A stretch of 64,000 nt of DNA from Paraspadella gotoi (taxonomy: Eukaryota > Chaetognatha), in NCBI GenBank assembly GCA_051294375.1, contig JBJCIZ010000744.1, forward strand, positions 1,292,262-1,356,261. The letters run 5' to 3'. Position numbers and translations under genes: made by a program. Positions 44,659 through 55,998 of the stretch are shown here, piece by piece. Every line of letters begins with the position of its first letter. The stretch's first letter is position 1. Below the pieces are notes generated by a model. That model saw nothing but the letters and a program-made list of their open reading frames with translations. It was not told the origin of the DNA and did no database searches.

Positions 44659-44850
44659 NNNNNNNNNNNNNNNNNNNNNNNNNAAAAATTACTACGAGGT
44701 GGTCATTTTAAAGAAAATGACCAATTGATTGTGGGGCGAAAGCTTATCCTTTTCAGAAGAAGAAAATTTACTTTAAAAACGATTTATGATTAAGTATATA
44801 CAGTTATTTCAGAGTTGGTGACAAGAAAAGCTTTTCAAAATAATTATCCG

Positions 44851-44881
<31 letters not shown>

Positions 44882-45256
44882 AGAGTCGGAAACTCGACTC
44901 AAAGCTCGCAACCGTCACTCACCAAACCAAAACTTGTGCACCTTTCGTCTAAGATGAGAGTGTGGGACGACGAGGAGAAGAGAGATAGAGAGAGTAGAGA
45001 GAGAGGAGACGAGAGAAGAGAGAGAGGAGAGAGGGACGGGAATAAGAGCAAAAAAGATCGTGTTTATGCGCCGAAGTGACTTTTTCATCGTGTAATTTCC
45101 ACTAATTGATCACATTACTACACATTACATGACACTAAGAAATTCATTATTATCATTCAACCACATATGTTATTCTCTTTACCAACCCCCCCCTCCCGCT
45201 TATACCAATCCCTTAAAAAAGGACCAAAATCCAACCCGTTCAACTACCTCTTCATT

Positions 45257-45507
45257 GGGCCGTGAATTCGAGACGACCTCAAACTGGCCCGGTTCCTCCT
45301 GCGCAAAGTCAAATACCCGATCGCGCTTGCCTCATCGCCTGCAACGTCTTGGCCAAGAAGAGTCGAAACGAGCCGTGGAACCACGAAGCCCTCGTCCATC
45401 AACTCCACAGGACGAGTTCGAGGAGATCGCCAATCGCCCCTCAACGAATGCCACGCGACCTGCACATCCGCGCCAAGTTCCTCCTGCTGCAGGAGATCGC
45501 CACGCTG
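45257..45507 (+). pseudogene. Second sense copy, 5' part of the TRPM pre-S1 exon
   Basis: Reads, with several frame breaks, DDLKLARFLL-like, FEEIAN, NECHAT and KFLLLQEIATL, which fit the TRPM segment after the MHR (FEELAxxLLxECY in family terms). The last 42 bp (45,466-45,507) are identical to 54,337-54,378, where the exon continues correctly; after 45,507 the sequence here becomes unrelated. So this is the true upstream part of that exon, separated from it by misjoined DNA. Confidence 0.7.
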
Positions 45508-48500
45508 TCCGAGCCTTTCCAGCCTAAAATTCCGACGACTCAGACTGGACGGCGACGGGAGTGGCCTCCGAATTCGTTAGGGGGGCCATGGTCAGCAGTC
45601 GTACTAGCATACGCCTTACGCATCAGGTTGCACCCAAAGAGTCCGAGCTAAGGTGTTCGTGGGCTCCTCGGCTGCTTGGAAAGCAGGAAGTCTTCACATG
45701 CGCGAACCGCTCATGGCGGCTCGCGTTTCCGGTACAGACGAGCTGGAGGAACGCGTCGCCGGAAGCTCGGGGCGGATCTTACGTCGGAACTCCACGCGAT
45801 CTTGACGACGCGGGAAAAATTCCTTTGCGCCCTCGGGCACTCGAGATGGAACGTTCGAGAGCGGCGAAGCATTTCCGCAGGCCACGAGGCAGCGCCTCCC
45901 GGTCGATCGGGCGCGCCGTGGGTGACGACGCCGTTGTTCGACCACGACAAGAGTATCGCGCGCCACGCGCTCGAATAAGAGGCGCCAGAAGCTCGAGACT
46001 CAAAGTTTAAAGCCGGATAGCGTGCGTACGTCCTCGCGGCCGCCCCCGCCGGAGGGGAAACTCCAGATCGTCAGGCCGATCGGTTAGTCCCACGACAGAC
46101 TGCCCGGGCGGGTCGCTCCTCTTTGAGCGCGCTCATATTTGAGAAATAAACCTTTCTTTGGCGCTGGGGTAAGAGTCCTCCGAGAGCGACCATCATGACG
46201 ACGAAGAAAAAACGCGGAGCGGGCGAGAGATAAAATTAAAGGAATCACCGAGATCGCGTCTACTTATACGTCGTAGTTCGATACACTCCTTGAAAAATTC
46301 TTCTTCCTGGATCAAGATAAAGTGCGTTGTCGTCCGTTTATACATTAATAAGAAAAAAAAAAAAAAGAAAAAAATCCCACAAGAGCGATTATGTTTTTCC
46401 GTCGATTTTAACGACGATGAGTTTTTTTAAAATAAACAAAACGAGGAAAAAGTGTCCCCGAATCTTCGATCTCTGATCTCAAGATTTAAATAAACAAAAG
46501 TTATTCCGCTCGAACTCATCCGTTCTCGTCACGATCGAATTTGAGATTTATTTTGTTTTATTGCATTTTTTTTGTTTTTTCGCGAGAACTAGTTTAAAGA
46601 ACTCTGCGCTGCGCGTGACATCGTCGAGAAAATGGAATGTGATGGCGGTTGGGAGTTCGACAAAAAAAAAACGGGGTATCTACTCTCTGAGTAGGTGTAT
46701 GACTCGATTCTTTTTTTTTCGGGGGGTTACGCTCAGGGCGTCGTCAAAACAAGAGATGAGAGACGAGAGAAGGCGGAAAGCAGGTTAGGCGCAAACAAGC
46801 CTCGATTGTCGTTTTCATTGCGTCGAAGAAAACGACTTTTTCTTTTTTCAAATGTCGACGAACGACTTCAAACCCCTTGAAAAGTCATTGATGGTCTTAT
46901 TGCAGTTCGACGTGTCACGGCATCTCTGCGTCCTACTTTGCGACATTGACAAAAGAGAGGCGATAGAGAGTGAAGAGACGGAAATGTGTTCATAGAAAAT
47001 ATCGAATGAAAGGGTTTTCTGTTAGTCGCATCGATGAAGTCTCTAACTGAACTTTTCAGGTCGATGATGACGTGTTACATGACGATGATGGTGCGTCTCC
47101 AATGAACAGTGTGCGAAGTTCAATTTCTTTTACATTTAATTCTGTGATGTAACATAATCAAAAAAAAAAATTTTCGATAAGTAACGCCTTGGTACTTTGC
47201 TAGTCAGTGTATATAACCTTTCTCTGAGAAACCTAATATTTATACTTTATTTTTATCTTTGGTTAGGGAAAGATGCATAGAACGAGATTCCGTTTCCGAA
47301 GTTACGCCCTTCGTTAGCATTGAGATGTAACACGAAGAGCGAGAGAGTGCGTGTAGTGATGAGTAGTGAGACATATACATTAAGGAAGTTCTCCCTCTGC
47401 GCGCCGTCGAAAAAAAAAAACCCGGGGAGGAAGAGGACGATGTTAGAAGACGCCGTCCCGAATGATTAGGAAGAGGATGAGGAGAGCGATTTATCCGAGA
47501 AAGAGAAAGAAGATGAGATAGAAGAGATCGAGAAGATGAGAGAGTGACTAAGAGAGAGATGAGAGAAGGAGAGAGAGAAAAAGTATCTAGGGCGCGCGAC
47601 TATATGTTATTCTCTCACCTGCCGACCCGAAATTTAGCCTGAGGGAAATCAGAGTCACTTGAATGAGACTTTCTCGACGGTCAATCTTATTTACTGATAT
47701 GCAGATTGAGAGTAAGAGAGAAAGAGTGAGTGAGACGATGAGATGAAGCAGCGCATCGAGTGTCATGAATCATAAACTGTATGATATATTATGCGTAGGA
47801 TGCATCTGCGACGTCACACACATATCACTTCTCTGCTCACACACAAAAAACCGGTGACAATCAGTAGATTCGTGAGTTTACCGCGGGGACGGGAGAGATC
47901 GAGTAAGAAGCCATTGAGATAATGAGATGAGAGACTTAAGTAATGTCGTATGAGAGTGAGGGAGTAGGGATATGTGTGAGGTTGAGGAGGTGAGTAGAGA
48001 GAGATGGTAAGAGAAGTAGATTAGTATTTGATTGAGATTCACCGCCTGATAAATTAATCTAGCCCATCCAGATGCCCGATCGTGTTAACTAACGATGTCA
48101 AAATAATATTGCAAGTTTATCAAGTGCTGGCTCTACTACAAGAGTCGTTAATCTTGGATAGTCGCCTATAGTTGTTGGTCTCAGATATTGGAAATTCTTC
48201 TCTTGATCCGACTCTGTCGACGTCTCTGCGCGTTACGTTCATCGCTCCCCAACTCTGCGTAAGAGACTCGTTCATATCTGAATTTTTGAACTCTTCCGTC
48301 TCTGTCTTCTCAATCTCTCGTCGTCTATTTATCGCCTCCAATGCTCTTATATTTACAAATTTCTCACGGACTGCGCTGTGCCTCTGACCTTTTCGCGTCT
48401 CGTCATTAGTGTAACAGTACTCCGTGGATCGTGACGCATAGCGCTCCATCGGAAACCAATATGCGGTGTCAGAAATTCGCGTATTTGAATGACTCGAAGT

Positions 48501-51500
48501 ATTCTTCATCTTCTCCCAACTTCTTTTCCCTCCTCTCTTTTTTTGATCTCTCGTCTTATTGAAAAATATTTTTCTCTTAATGTAGAATAAAACGAGATAT
48601 ATTTACGCTGCGAACCAGATACCACACGGGCGAATTTCGTTGTCCCTGCATCTCGGTAATTTGGAATAGCGATACCACAGCTGAAGCACCACATTGGCGC
48701 GACCGACCGAAGAAAACACACAGAGAACAGCGAGAGAATTCCCGTGAGAGAGATCACCAAAGCAGACGTTTGAGGAGGAGTTCGAAGATCTTCAGCTAAT
48801 ATGCATGGAGTTCCCCTCCAGCTTCTGGGTCTCCTTTTCCATTTCCCCAAGAAGATCTCGTTACAGATCGTCACAGCAGACGCGGGCCAAGCTCCGCAAG
48901 TGATGACGTCCGAGGAATCCCGATTACCTCCTGTTCCTCCATCTTTCAACCATCTCCCTCTCTCTCTCTCTCCTCTCTCTCGTTCTCATCTCTCTTCTCC
49001 TCATCTCTGTCTTCCTCTCTCTCTCTCTCTCTCTCTCGCCTGCGAAGGAGGAACGGCGAGAGAAATAACGGAGACCTATAGTCTCTTTTTCGCTTTCCTG
49101 TCTGCCTTTAATTGCCTCTCGAGGGAGTCCATTTCCAATACAAGTACGAAAAATTTCATACTTCTCTTTTCGTCATATTGACAGTAAGACTTGGCTGTCA
49201 TCCTTCTTTCTCGTCGAGAATAGTCGCCGTCTCAAGTTATTCAAAAACAGAGCGATCGACTTCCTCTCAATCCAGTAGATGGCTGAGATGTTTAGTATCG
49301 ATATTTGAATCAACGCGTGTTGTTATTTTAAGAAAATCGCGTTTATATTAAATAAAACGATCAATGGTTAAATAATATTCGACTAAAATAAAATACTTAC
49401 TCGTCTCACAGAACATTAAAAGTAGAAAGAAATAATTGTTCCTACGAATCTGTACTTCGCACTTTCAAAAAACCGAACAGTCACTACGCCTACGTTCTTT
49501 TTTGTTTTTTTTTTTCTATAGTTACTTCGAAATATTCAACCTCCTATTTAGAACCAAAATATGGTGGAGTCGATGCCTGCAGTATAGTCATTAGCCTCCC
49601 AACTCAAATGTCTCCTCGCGGTTTACCATTATCCCGGTAGTGTCGCAGCAGTTATAGATCTGAACGGTCTGTCCGCGTAGTATGCCCGCCGAACACCGGT
49701 TGGTTACCAGCCCCTTTATTCCCGAAGCTCAGGGTACTTCTTTACCAGTGATGAACTTCTTCAAATCTTTGCTGAATGAAAACCATTCTGCGTTAGATCA
49801 CCACAAACTAAACTTTGGTTAAAACTGTGATGGATGGCATGATACTCCCGTCTGCTGCTTCTCATTGACTAAAGAACAGAAAATGTTGTGATAACAGAGG
49901 ATTGATTGAATAAGGTTTTGAGAGGATGAGATTTTTTTATGATCATGCTAAAAGTCAAATGTAGTTTTATTAATAGGTTTTCGTAAAAAATAGTGCTCAG
50001 TTACATTCTTACTGTTATAGTGTAGAATATATGGACTATAATTGTGTCAAGCTCAGTATTGTCATTCTCTGTCGCACTCTGAGTATAAATAGCTCAAATA
50101 ACCTCACTATACTGAGTTTGATACAAAGTAGGTCTGAGACAGAAAGCTTTTCAAAGAAAGGGATAAATATATTAAAAATGTTTTAAAATAATTGAAGCTT
50201 GTGATAATTTAATGCACAGAGTTTTCTCAATTATTGTTTATATATATGGTATCTCTTCTCACCTCATCAAGTACGTACCATACTCTAAGGAGTAGTGTGT
50301 ATCTCGAGAACCTTGTGCCGAAAATAAAATTAAAGGATAAAATCAGTATCTATATATTGAGTAATTTCGTTATCTTATATAGTTTTTAAATTTCCGCCAG
50401 TTTTCAGAAGCCATCGAGCTGAACTTAAAATAAAACTGTTGTTTTTTTCAATTTTTTAATTTATGAAATACAGTAGAAACTGTATTGTTTGTAAAACAAA
50501 AAATATTGATTGTTAATATATTTTTAATAAAACTTTTAACAAAAAATTAAATAAGAATCTGACGATTAGATCAGCATGAGTACGTGCCAACTCAGTAATT
50601 GGGACAATAGTGTACAAAATAAAAAATTAATTACAGATTTTAAAAAAAAATTATGAATTTATTTATTTATTGTGAGTTCGTAATTAATTAATAGATTAAA
50701 GACAAGTCTTTTCACAACACAAAGAGATGATTTTGCGAAAGAAATTTGCATAATTTAATTCTTTATTAAATATCAACTGAAATGATTATTTGTCTATTTG
50801 TCTAATAATTGTACCTCAATATTTTTCTTTGCTTTTAAGAAATAAGAATTCATCCATCCATTCATTATCAAGTGAATTAAAGTCCAAACAATTATTAGCA
50901 CTTTAGAGACTTCTGCCAAGAATCCTTTATGTATTCATATGTGTTATGTCGTAGTATACAGAGAGCAAGGATATCAAAGACCAAGTCAGTTATCTATTTT
51001 TTATAATTAAAGTTTCTTTGCCAAAAGTTTAATTATAAACTTTTTCTTAATTTACATAATTGTGTTGATTGCTTTATTTTGTTTTTGCTATACATTGTAA
51101 TACCAAAGATACATTCCAAATTTTAAGCTTAAGAAGAAAAAATTCAACAGTGTTATACAGATGTTCGATTTTGAGTCTGCAGATATACCAAACTACTATG
51201 TTATTAATAATTAGTATATCATGAAGTGATTGAGTGTCTTATCGACATATATATTGACCTAAAAAACTATGAACACCTAATAGAAAAGACGAATAAAGTT
51301 TTGAGAACCAGTTTCTAATAATCAAAGTCAAAATGGTAATTTGAATTAGATTTGAAAAATAATTAGTTCATTTCTTATAAAATACTCTTTTATATGATTA
51401 CTCATAAAATTGCAACCCTCAGCTATCTTATTCTGCCAGTACAAAATTGCTTCAAAAGCTCAAATATATGTCTTGATAAAACGTAAGCCGAACTATAAAA

Positions 51501-54336
51501 CTCTTCTAAAATGATATCTTATTAAAAAAAATTCAACTGAATACAAAGACGCTTATAATGATAGTCAATTGTTAAAAGTAGAATTCCCTTATTTATATAG
51601 AATGTAACTTCACTATTAAGATGAGTGTTCAGATCAAATGCATCTGAAGAGAAAAATAATTAATGGTAGCTATTATCTTATCTTAGGTGTTGTCCGAGTT
51701 TCATACAATTATGCACAGATTAATAAATTTAAAAATATATAAGAAAATCGCATAAACACTATGAGACAGACTATGTCCCTTTGCACCTTCCCTTAAAGGC
51801 GCACCCTTTTATATGAGCAAACTATTAAAGTTAACAACTTTTATCAGTCAATAATACTCGATCGCACCACGATTAATGAACAACTCCTACACACGCTTCA
51901 AATTTGAACTTTTAGGCTCTCCGTACCTCGATCCGAATACAGTCCCCGCCGTTAAAATTCTACCAGCTGCACTGAATCCGCTTGTGTTTGTTTATGGATA
52001 CAAAAAACGTTTTACAATTAGTTCGATACAATTAGAACAATGATTAGAAATACATGTGTCGAACGGAAAGGTACAATCGATAGTTTACAAAACTAATGAC
52101 GTCATTGTACATTGAATATATCTACAAATAACACTAAAAAACGTTTCCAATCTTCAGAGCGCTGTTGAATCTTTGTTTGTGCTTTTGTTAAAGCTCTCTA
52201 TTCGTCGGTTTTCGGCGGCATCCCAATGCGCGTGAGCGAATATTTTGTGCCGTGTCGCGACCGAACAGCTCTTCACTGCCCCCCCCAAGACGAGCTCTCT
52301 TAGGCGATGGAGGATTTGATCGGATGTATAGCGTAAAGGGGCGAACGGACCTCTCGCCTCTTGCTGATTGAAGACGACGTGCGGATGCTCCGCCACAGCG
52401 GGCTGCGTGGCTTCTCGTCAACTGGCAGTTGGCGTCGCCGTCCGCGCTGGATTGAGAGCGAGTGGGTGACCGGCAGCGCGACTGAGGCGCCGGCGGGTGG
52501 CATGGTCGGGAGCGCGCTTCTCTGGTCTTCGAAAGCCGACGCAAAAACCAGCTTTTGAGTTGCTGTTACTTTCGACCGAACTTCATCGAGCGTCCTGTCT
52601 AAAAAGTTCGTGACGCTCGGACAAAATTCGGGGAGCCAACTCGCGTGGTTTGAAACAACCTCTCGAACGGCCGTCGTTGTTCTAGACTGGGCCTAGAGGC
52701 CCTTACAGTTCGGAGTAGACAGTGCTCGATCGCTGCGGGAGCAACACAAAACGGCAACTTTGTACAGCTGGCGACATCATATGCGACTTAGCCTCTAAGC
52801 GGAACCCTACCGAGAAGATACTTCTGCGCGAATACTGTTTATGTATCTGGACGTGGCGTTGTGCCGTCGAGTTCGTCTGACCGTCGAAAAGGCTACCAGC
52901 TTTTCGCGCCGCAGTGGACTTTGCACACTCGCCACTCTCATGGGCCAAGGATCGGCGCAGGCTGTGCCGTCCGGGATAATTTCGCCGGTAGGCCGCCAGA
53001 TCTTTCTCCGTAGACCAACTCTTCGAGGGATTGCTTTAAGATCGGTCCTTGGGAAGACGAGCTGGCAGGTCCCAGAAAGGTATCCCAAACAATGGGACGT
53101 TGTTCAACGACCAATTCGGTCCGCCCAGAACAGCTTTGGCGCGCGCATAGCTCGCTTTGACTGTGTGCGCGTGAACTCTCTCCACCATTACCACGACTTG
53201 CTCATTGCAATGTTCGTTGGTCACACCCTTTGAGTGTACGCATAAAGATTCGGATTTAGGCATGCACTTGGCGCCGAGAGACGCTGCACAGGCGTTACGG
53301 CCAGTGCACCACTTTCAATCGAGAAAACGAACTGAGCTCCTCCTCGACGACGTGTATGTGAAGTGGGGACGCCAAACGCGCGACCCACCCGATGGAGAAG
53401 CTGTGTCTGCTACTAACCCTAGTCCCCTGCATATCCAGACGAGAGACGGACTAAGCCTTTCTCTGGCGCATGCGGTTAGATAAACGGTTTGCCCAAACCT
53501 AACTGGATGAAACGTAGGACGAATAAGGAGGTCGCCGCGATACAGAACGGCACGCCCGAAGCGAAGATCCACGTGAACATTGGAATTTTAACATTGTCTG
53601 CCTAGGACGTGGACGAAAAAACTTTCGGTCTCAGTCAGCGCCGAGTGCTGTTTGGACGCTTGGTCGTTAACTTCTTTACCTCTCAGAACATTGGGAACGC
53701 AGGTACTCACTCACATTATCGTGATCTCAAACATTGAAAACTAGTTTTTAATGCAGTGACGTCCTTTTTACGCCGGCCGACAAATCTTTTTAGACGATGA
53801 CGCAGTTGATTTCGATCGAGTTCTTGAGTGTCTTTACCGATGAGATAAGGTATGTGATCACGATAGCGTCTATACACGTCCTGTCGGCGCAAATGGCCGA
53901 GTACCCCGACGGGCCGACGCCGGTCGCGACATCTCAAGATGACTGCGGAGCCTGGTCGATAAGAAGGCTTCTTTCAGACTAAACGCGTCCTCTTTCAGCG
54001 CGAAGAGGCGCGTACATCCGGATCTGTTTTGCTGGTCGTTGCAATAGGTTTTATGATGGCGGCGAAAAATCGATGTTCGGCAGAGGATTAGGGACTCTGA
54101 ACACCACGCGCGACAATCTCTTCATGGGAATGGACGACGCGGAAAGGCGCAATTTAAGGTCATTAGGCGACGACGGTTGACTTGCCCGAAGGGATTAAGA
54201 TTTGTGCGGAAGTCCGTACGAATAGTGTCAGAGATGCGGCGGTTGATTTCGTCCTGTCGTAGACAGCAGACTTCGTGAGTCGTTTTCTTCTGCCAGAAGA
54301 TTTATTGGATGAACCAAACTCACGGATCCATGGTTA
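45508..54336. other. Unreliable filler: no gene supported
   Basis: Mixed GC-rich patches (45.5-46.1, 52.2-54.3 kb), GAGAGA-rich patches (47.3-48.0 kb) and AT-rich DNA (49.9-52.1 kb). Protein-like scraps exist in shifting frames, for example FLSVFTDEIRYVITIA at about 53,818, which faintly resembles a TRPM S2 helix, and HIRAKFL-like words, but no open exon with good splice sites. Sequence statistics suggest uncorrected reads, so annotation would be misleading. Confidence 0.6.
49556..49745 (+). repeat. Interspersed repeat family E, degraded copy
   Basis: ATGGTGGAGTCGATGCCTGC, AGTCATTAGCCTCCCAACTC and CGAAGCTCAGGG follow the order of the copy at 60,296-60,475 (read on its minus strand), with many differences in between. 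Confidence 0.5.
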
Positions 54337-54831
54337 ATCCGCGCCAAGTTCCTCCTGCTGCAGGAGATCGCCACGCTGGGTTCGACCTCCGTGCTGCAGT
54401 TGGCCCTCAAGGGCCAATGCATGACCTTCATCAGCAGCAAGGTCTGCCAGAACGTCTTCACGCAGATGTGGTACAACGGGATCGCGACCTCCACGAGCTA
54501 CTGGAAGATCCTGGCCGCGTCGCTGTGTCCGCCGCTGGCGCCGCTGATGATAACCTTCGTGGCGGACGGCGAACGCGACGAATCGACGACCGATTTCGTC
54601 TTTTCGTCGGACGGCGTCGATCGAGAAAAGAGGCTTAGAGTTCGACAACAGGTCTACTCTCTGAGATCCGTCGGGATCGACGTCGGTCTTCGTCGACGTC
54701 TGTCCTACTGCGACAAACTGATGGCGTTCTTCGCTTCGCCTTACGTCAAATATCAGTACAACATGATTTCCTACGCGTTTCTTCTCCTATTTTTTTCATC
54801 GTTGATTCTGAACGAGTCGGATTATTTTCAG
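54337..54831 (+). CDS. TRPM: TRPM channel exon: pre-S1 domain and S1 helix
   Basis: Clean open sequence to a GT donor after CAG at 54,831. It encodes KFLLLQEIATLGSTSVLQLA, LKGQCMTFISSKVCQNVFTQ, MWYNGIATSTSYWKIL, a hydrophobic PPLAPLMITFV patch, an acidic linker, RRLSYCDKLMAFFASPYVKY and then the S1 helix MISYAFLLLFFSSLILNES. The phrase with W-x-G then W-K and the 'FFxxPxVKxxYNxxSY' entry into S1 are typical of TRPM. It continues the protein of 33.6-36.6 kb. No S2-S6, pore or TRP helix is found downstream; in-frame reading past the donor stops after three codons (VEC). The gene is broken by misassembly or truly truncated. Confidence 0.85.
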
Positions 54832-54889
54832 GTAGAATGCTAATAAATACTTATAATTACTGATAAATATTACTATATTTACTGAGTAA

Positions 54890-55035
54890 GTGACTTAAAT
54901 CATGTCCGTCCGTCCGTCCAACTACTCATGAGTAGATTGAGCGATTGACTTAAAATTTTGTATTTGGGTATGTAAGTGTGTGATGGAGCAAAAATCAAGT
55001 TTCGATGTAATCTTCCTAGTTTAAATCTATCTCTC
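54890..55035 (-). repeat. Interspersed repeat family C, copy
   Basis: TGTCCGTCCGTCCGTCC, GATTGAGCGATTGACTTAAA, GTGTGTGATGGAGC and TCGATGTAATCTTC match the inverse of the 28,660 copy. It lies directly after the TRPM S1 exon, where S2 coding sequence would be expected. Confidence 0.75.
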
Positions 55036-55489
55036 TCTCTCACCAACTTGATGTTTGTGTCCGATTTACATTGTGATTAAAATCAAATGTTTAAATATGC
55101 TATTTTTTCTCCTGTTTTATAGATTTTTTATATATTTATTGTCATCTTAGTAGGATTAACCTGACTAATTTTTTTTGCTGATCATTGAAGTATTTTATTC
55201 TCAGGACCTGTTTTATGAATTCAAGTTCAATTCTTGTCAAATTGTCCGCCGTCTGAAATTCGTTCTCAAAAATTTTTCTGAAAACTGAAGTTGATTAAGA
55301 TTAATTTGTAATAGTTCCCAACTGATGACCTTTACATTGTATAACATAATAGATAAAAAATATTTTAATTAATTTTTATTAACGTATTCGAAATATGTTC
55401 ATGATCGAAAAGTGACTTATAAGTTGCTCCGCGAGTACTAAAAAATAGAAAATAGTGAAACAAGTAATTTTGCAAATTTCATGTAGAAT

Positions 55490-55720
55490 TAGAGGAAAGC
55501 TTGAGAAAGAAAGAGAGAGGGATAGGAAAATGGAAGAATAAAAAAAAAGAAAGAAAGAAAAGAAAGATAGAAAGAAAGAGTGAAAAAGAGAGAAAAAGAA
55601 GAAAGAAATAAAGAAAAAAGGAAAAAAAAAAAATAAAGAAATAAAGAAAGAAATAACAAAGGAAAAACAAAGAGGGAAAGAAATAAAGAAAGAAAGAGGA
55701 GAAAGAAAGAAAGTTCGTCG
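55490..55720 (+). repeat. Purine-rich (GAAA/GGAA) low-complexity tract
   Basis: Over 200 bp almost free of pyrimidines on the plus strand, with AAAGAAAGAAA and AGAGAG units. The minus-strand Phe/Ser/Leu frames are artefacts. It is about 270 bp upstream of the putative KEN-box gene. Confidence 0.9.
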
Positions 55721-55892
55721 AACAGGCGTGACAGATCATTAGGGATCGACACTTACTTTCAACCGAAAAAAAAACCTAAAAATTAAAATCACATCAAAAA
55801 GTCTGGATTTGCCATAGAAAAACGGTAAGAGAGAAAGGTAAGTGTTGCGAGGTCAAGGGAAAGTAAGCTGACTGGCGGAAAAAGGAATAAGT

Positions 55893-55898
55893 ATAAAA
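55893..55898 (+). promoter_or_regulatory. TATA box candidate
   Basis: TATAAA within AAGTATAAAAGTGAC, about 105 bp before the ATG at 55,999. Position and context are reasonable for a core promoter; untested. Confidence 0.4.
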
Positions 55899-55998
55899 GT
55901 GACAGCTATTTTGAAAGTCGATGCTCCCACGCGAACTCATTTTATCACATTAATTATTTATACTTTTAAAAGATTTTTATAAATATATTTCAATTAAA

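Larger units (their letters stand above)
36785..45520. other. Large imperfect palindrome of low-quality sequence
   Basis: Mirror pairs: 38,320-38,470 with 42,255-42,405 (TACTGTGTAGAGGGGAGATG against its inverse); 38,700-38,880 with 41,870-42,040; 39,040-39,240 with 41,540-41,710; 39,440-39,850 with 40,980-41,330; 37,540-37,620 with 44,790-44,860; 36,790-37,320 with 44,423-44,658 and 45,257-45,507. The centre is the 25-N gap at 40,587. Arms differ by many small indels in homopolymers, the error type of raw long reads. The right arm also holds about 2 kb with no partner (42.4-44.4 kb). Confidence 0.85.

Noticed and set aside
45561-46010. Plus-strand frame of 149 codons (Arg/Ala/Ser-rich)
   Set aside because: Lies in low-quality sequence directly after the misjoin; frames shift and no domain is visible.
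48120-48949. Minus-strand frames of 129 and 147 codons
   Set aside because: No recognisable domain, no splice support and located in the unreliable filler region.
52160-53580. Several GC-rich frames on both strands (for example a 130-codon plus frame at 52,841)
   Set aside because: No frame stays open with splice signals, no known motif, and the region shows raw-read-type errors.
55479-55752. Minus-strand Phe/Leu/Ser-rich frames resembling signal or membrane segments
   Set aside because: Translation of a purine-rich low-complexity tract.
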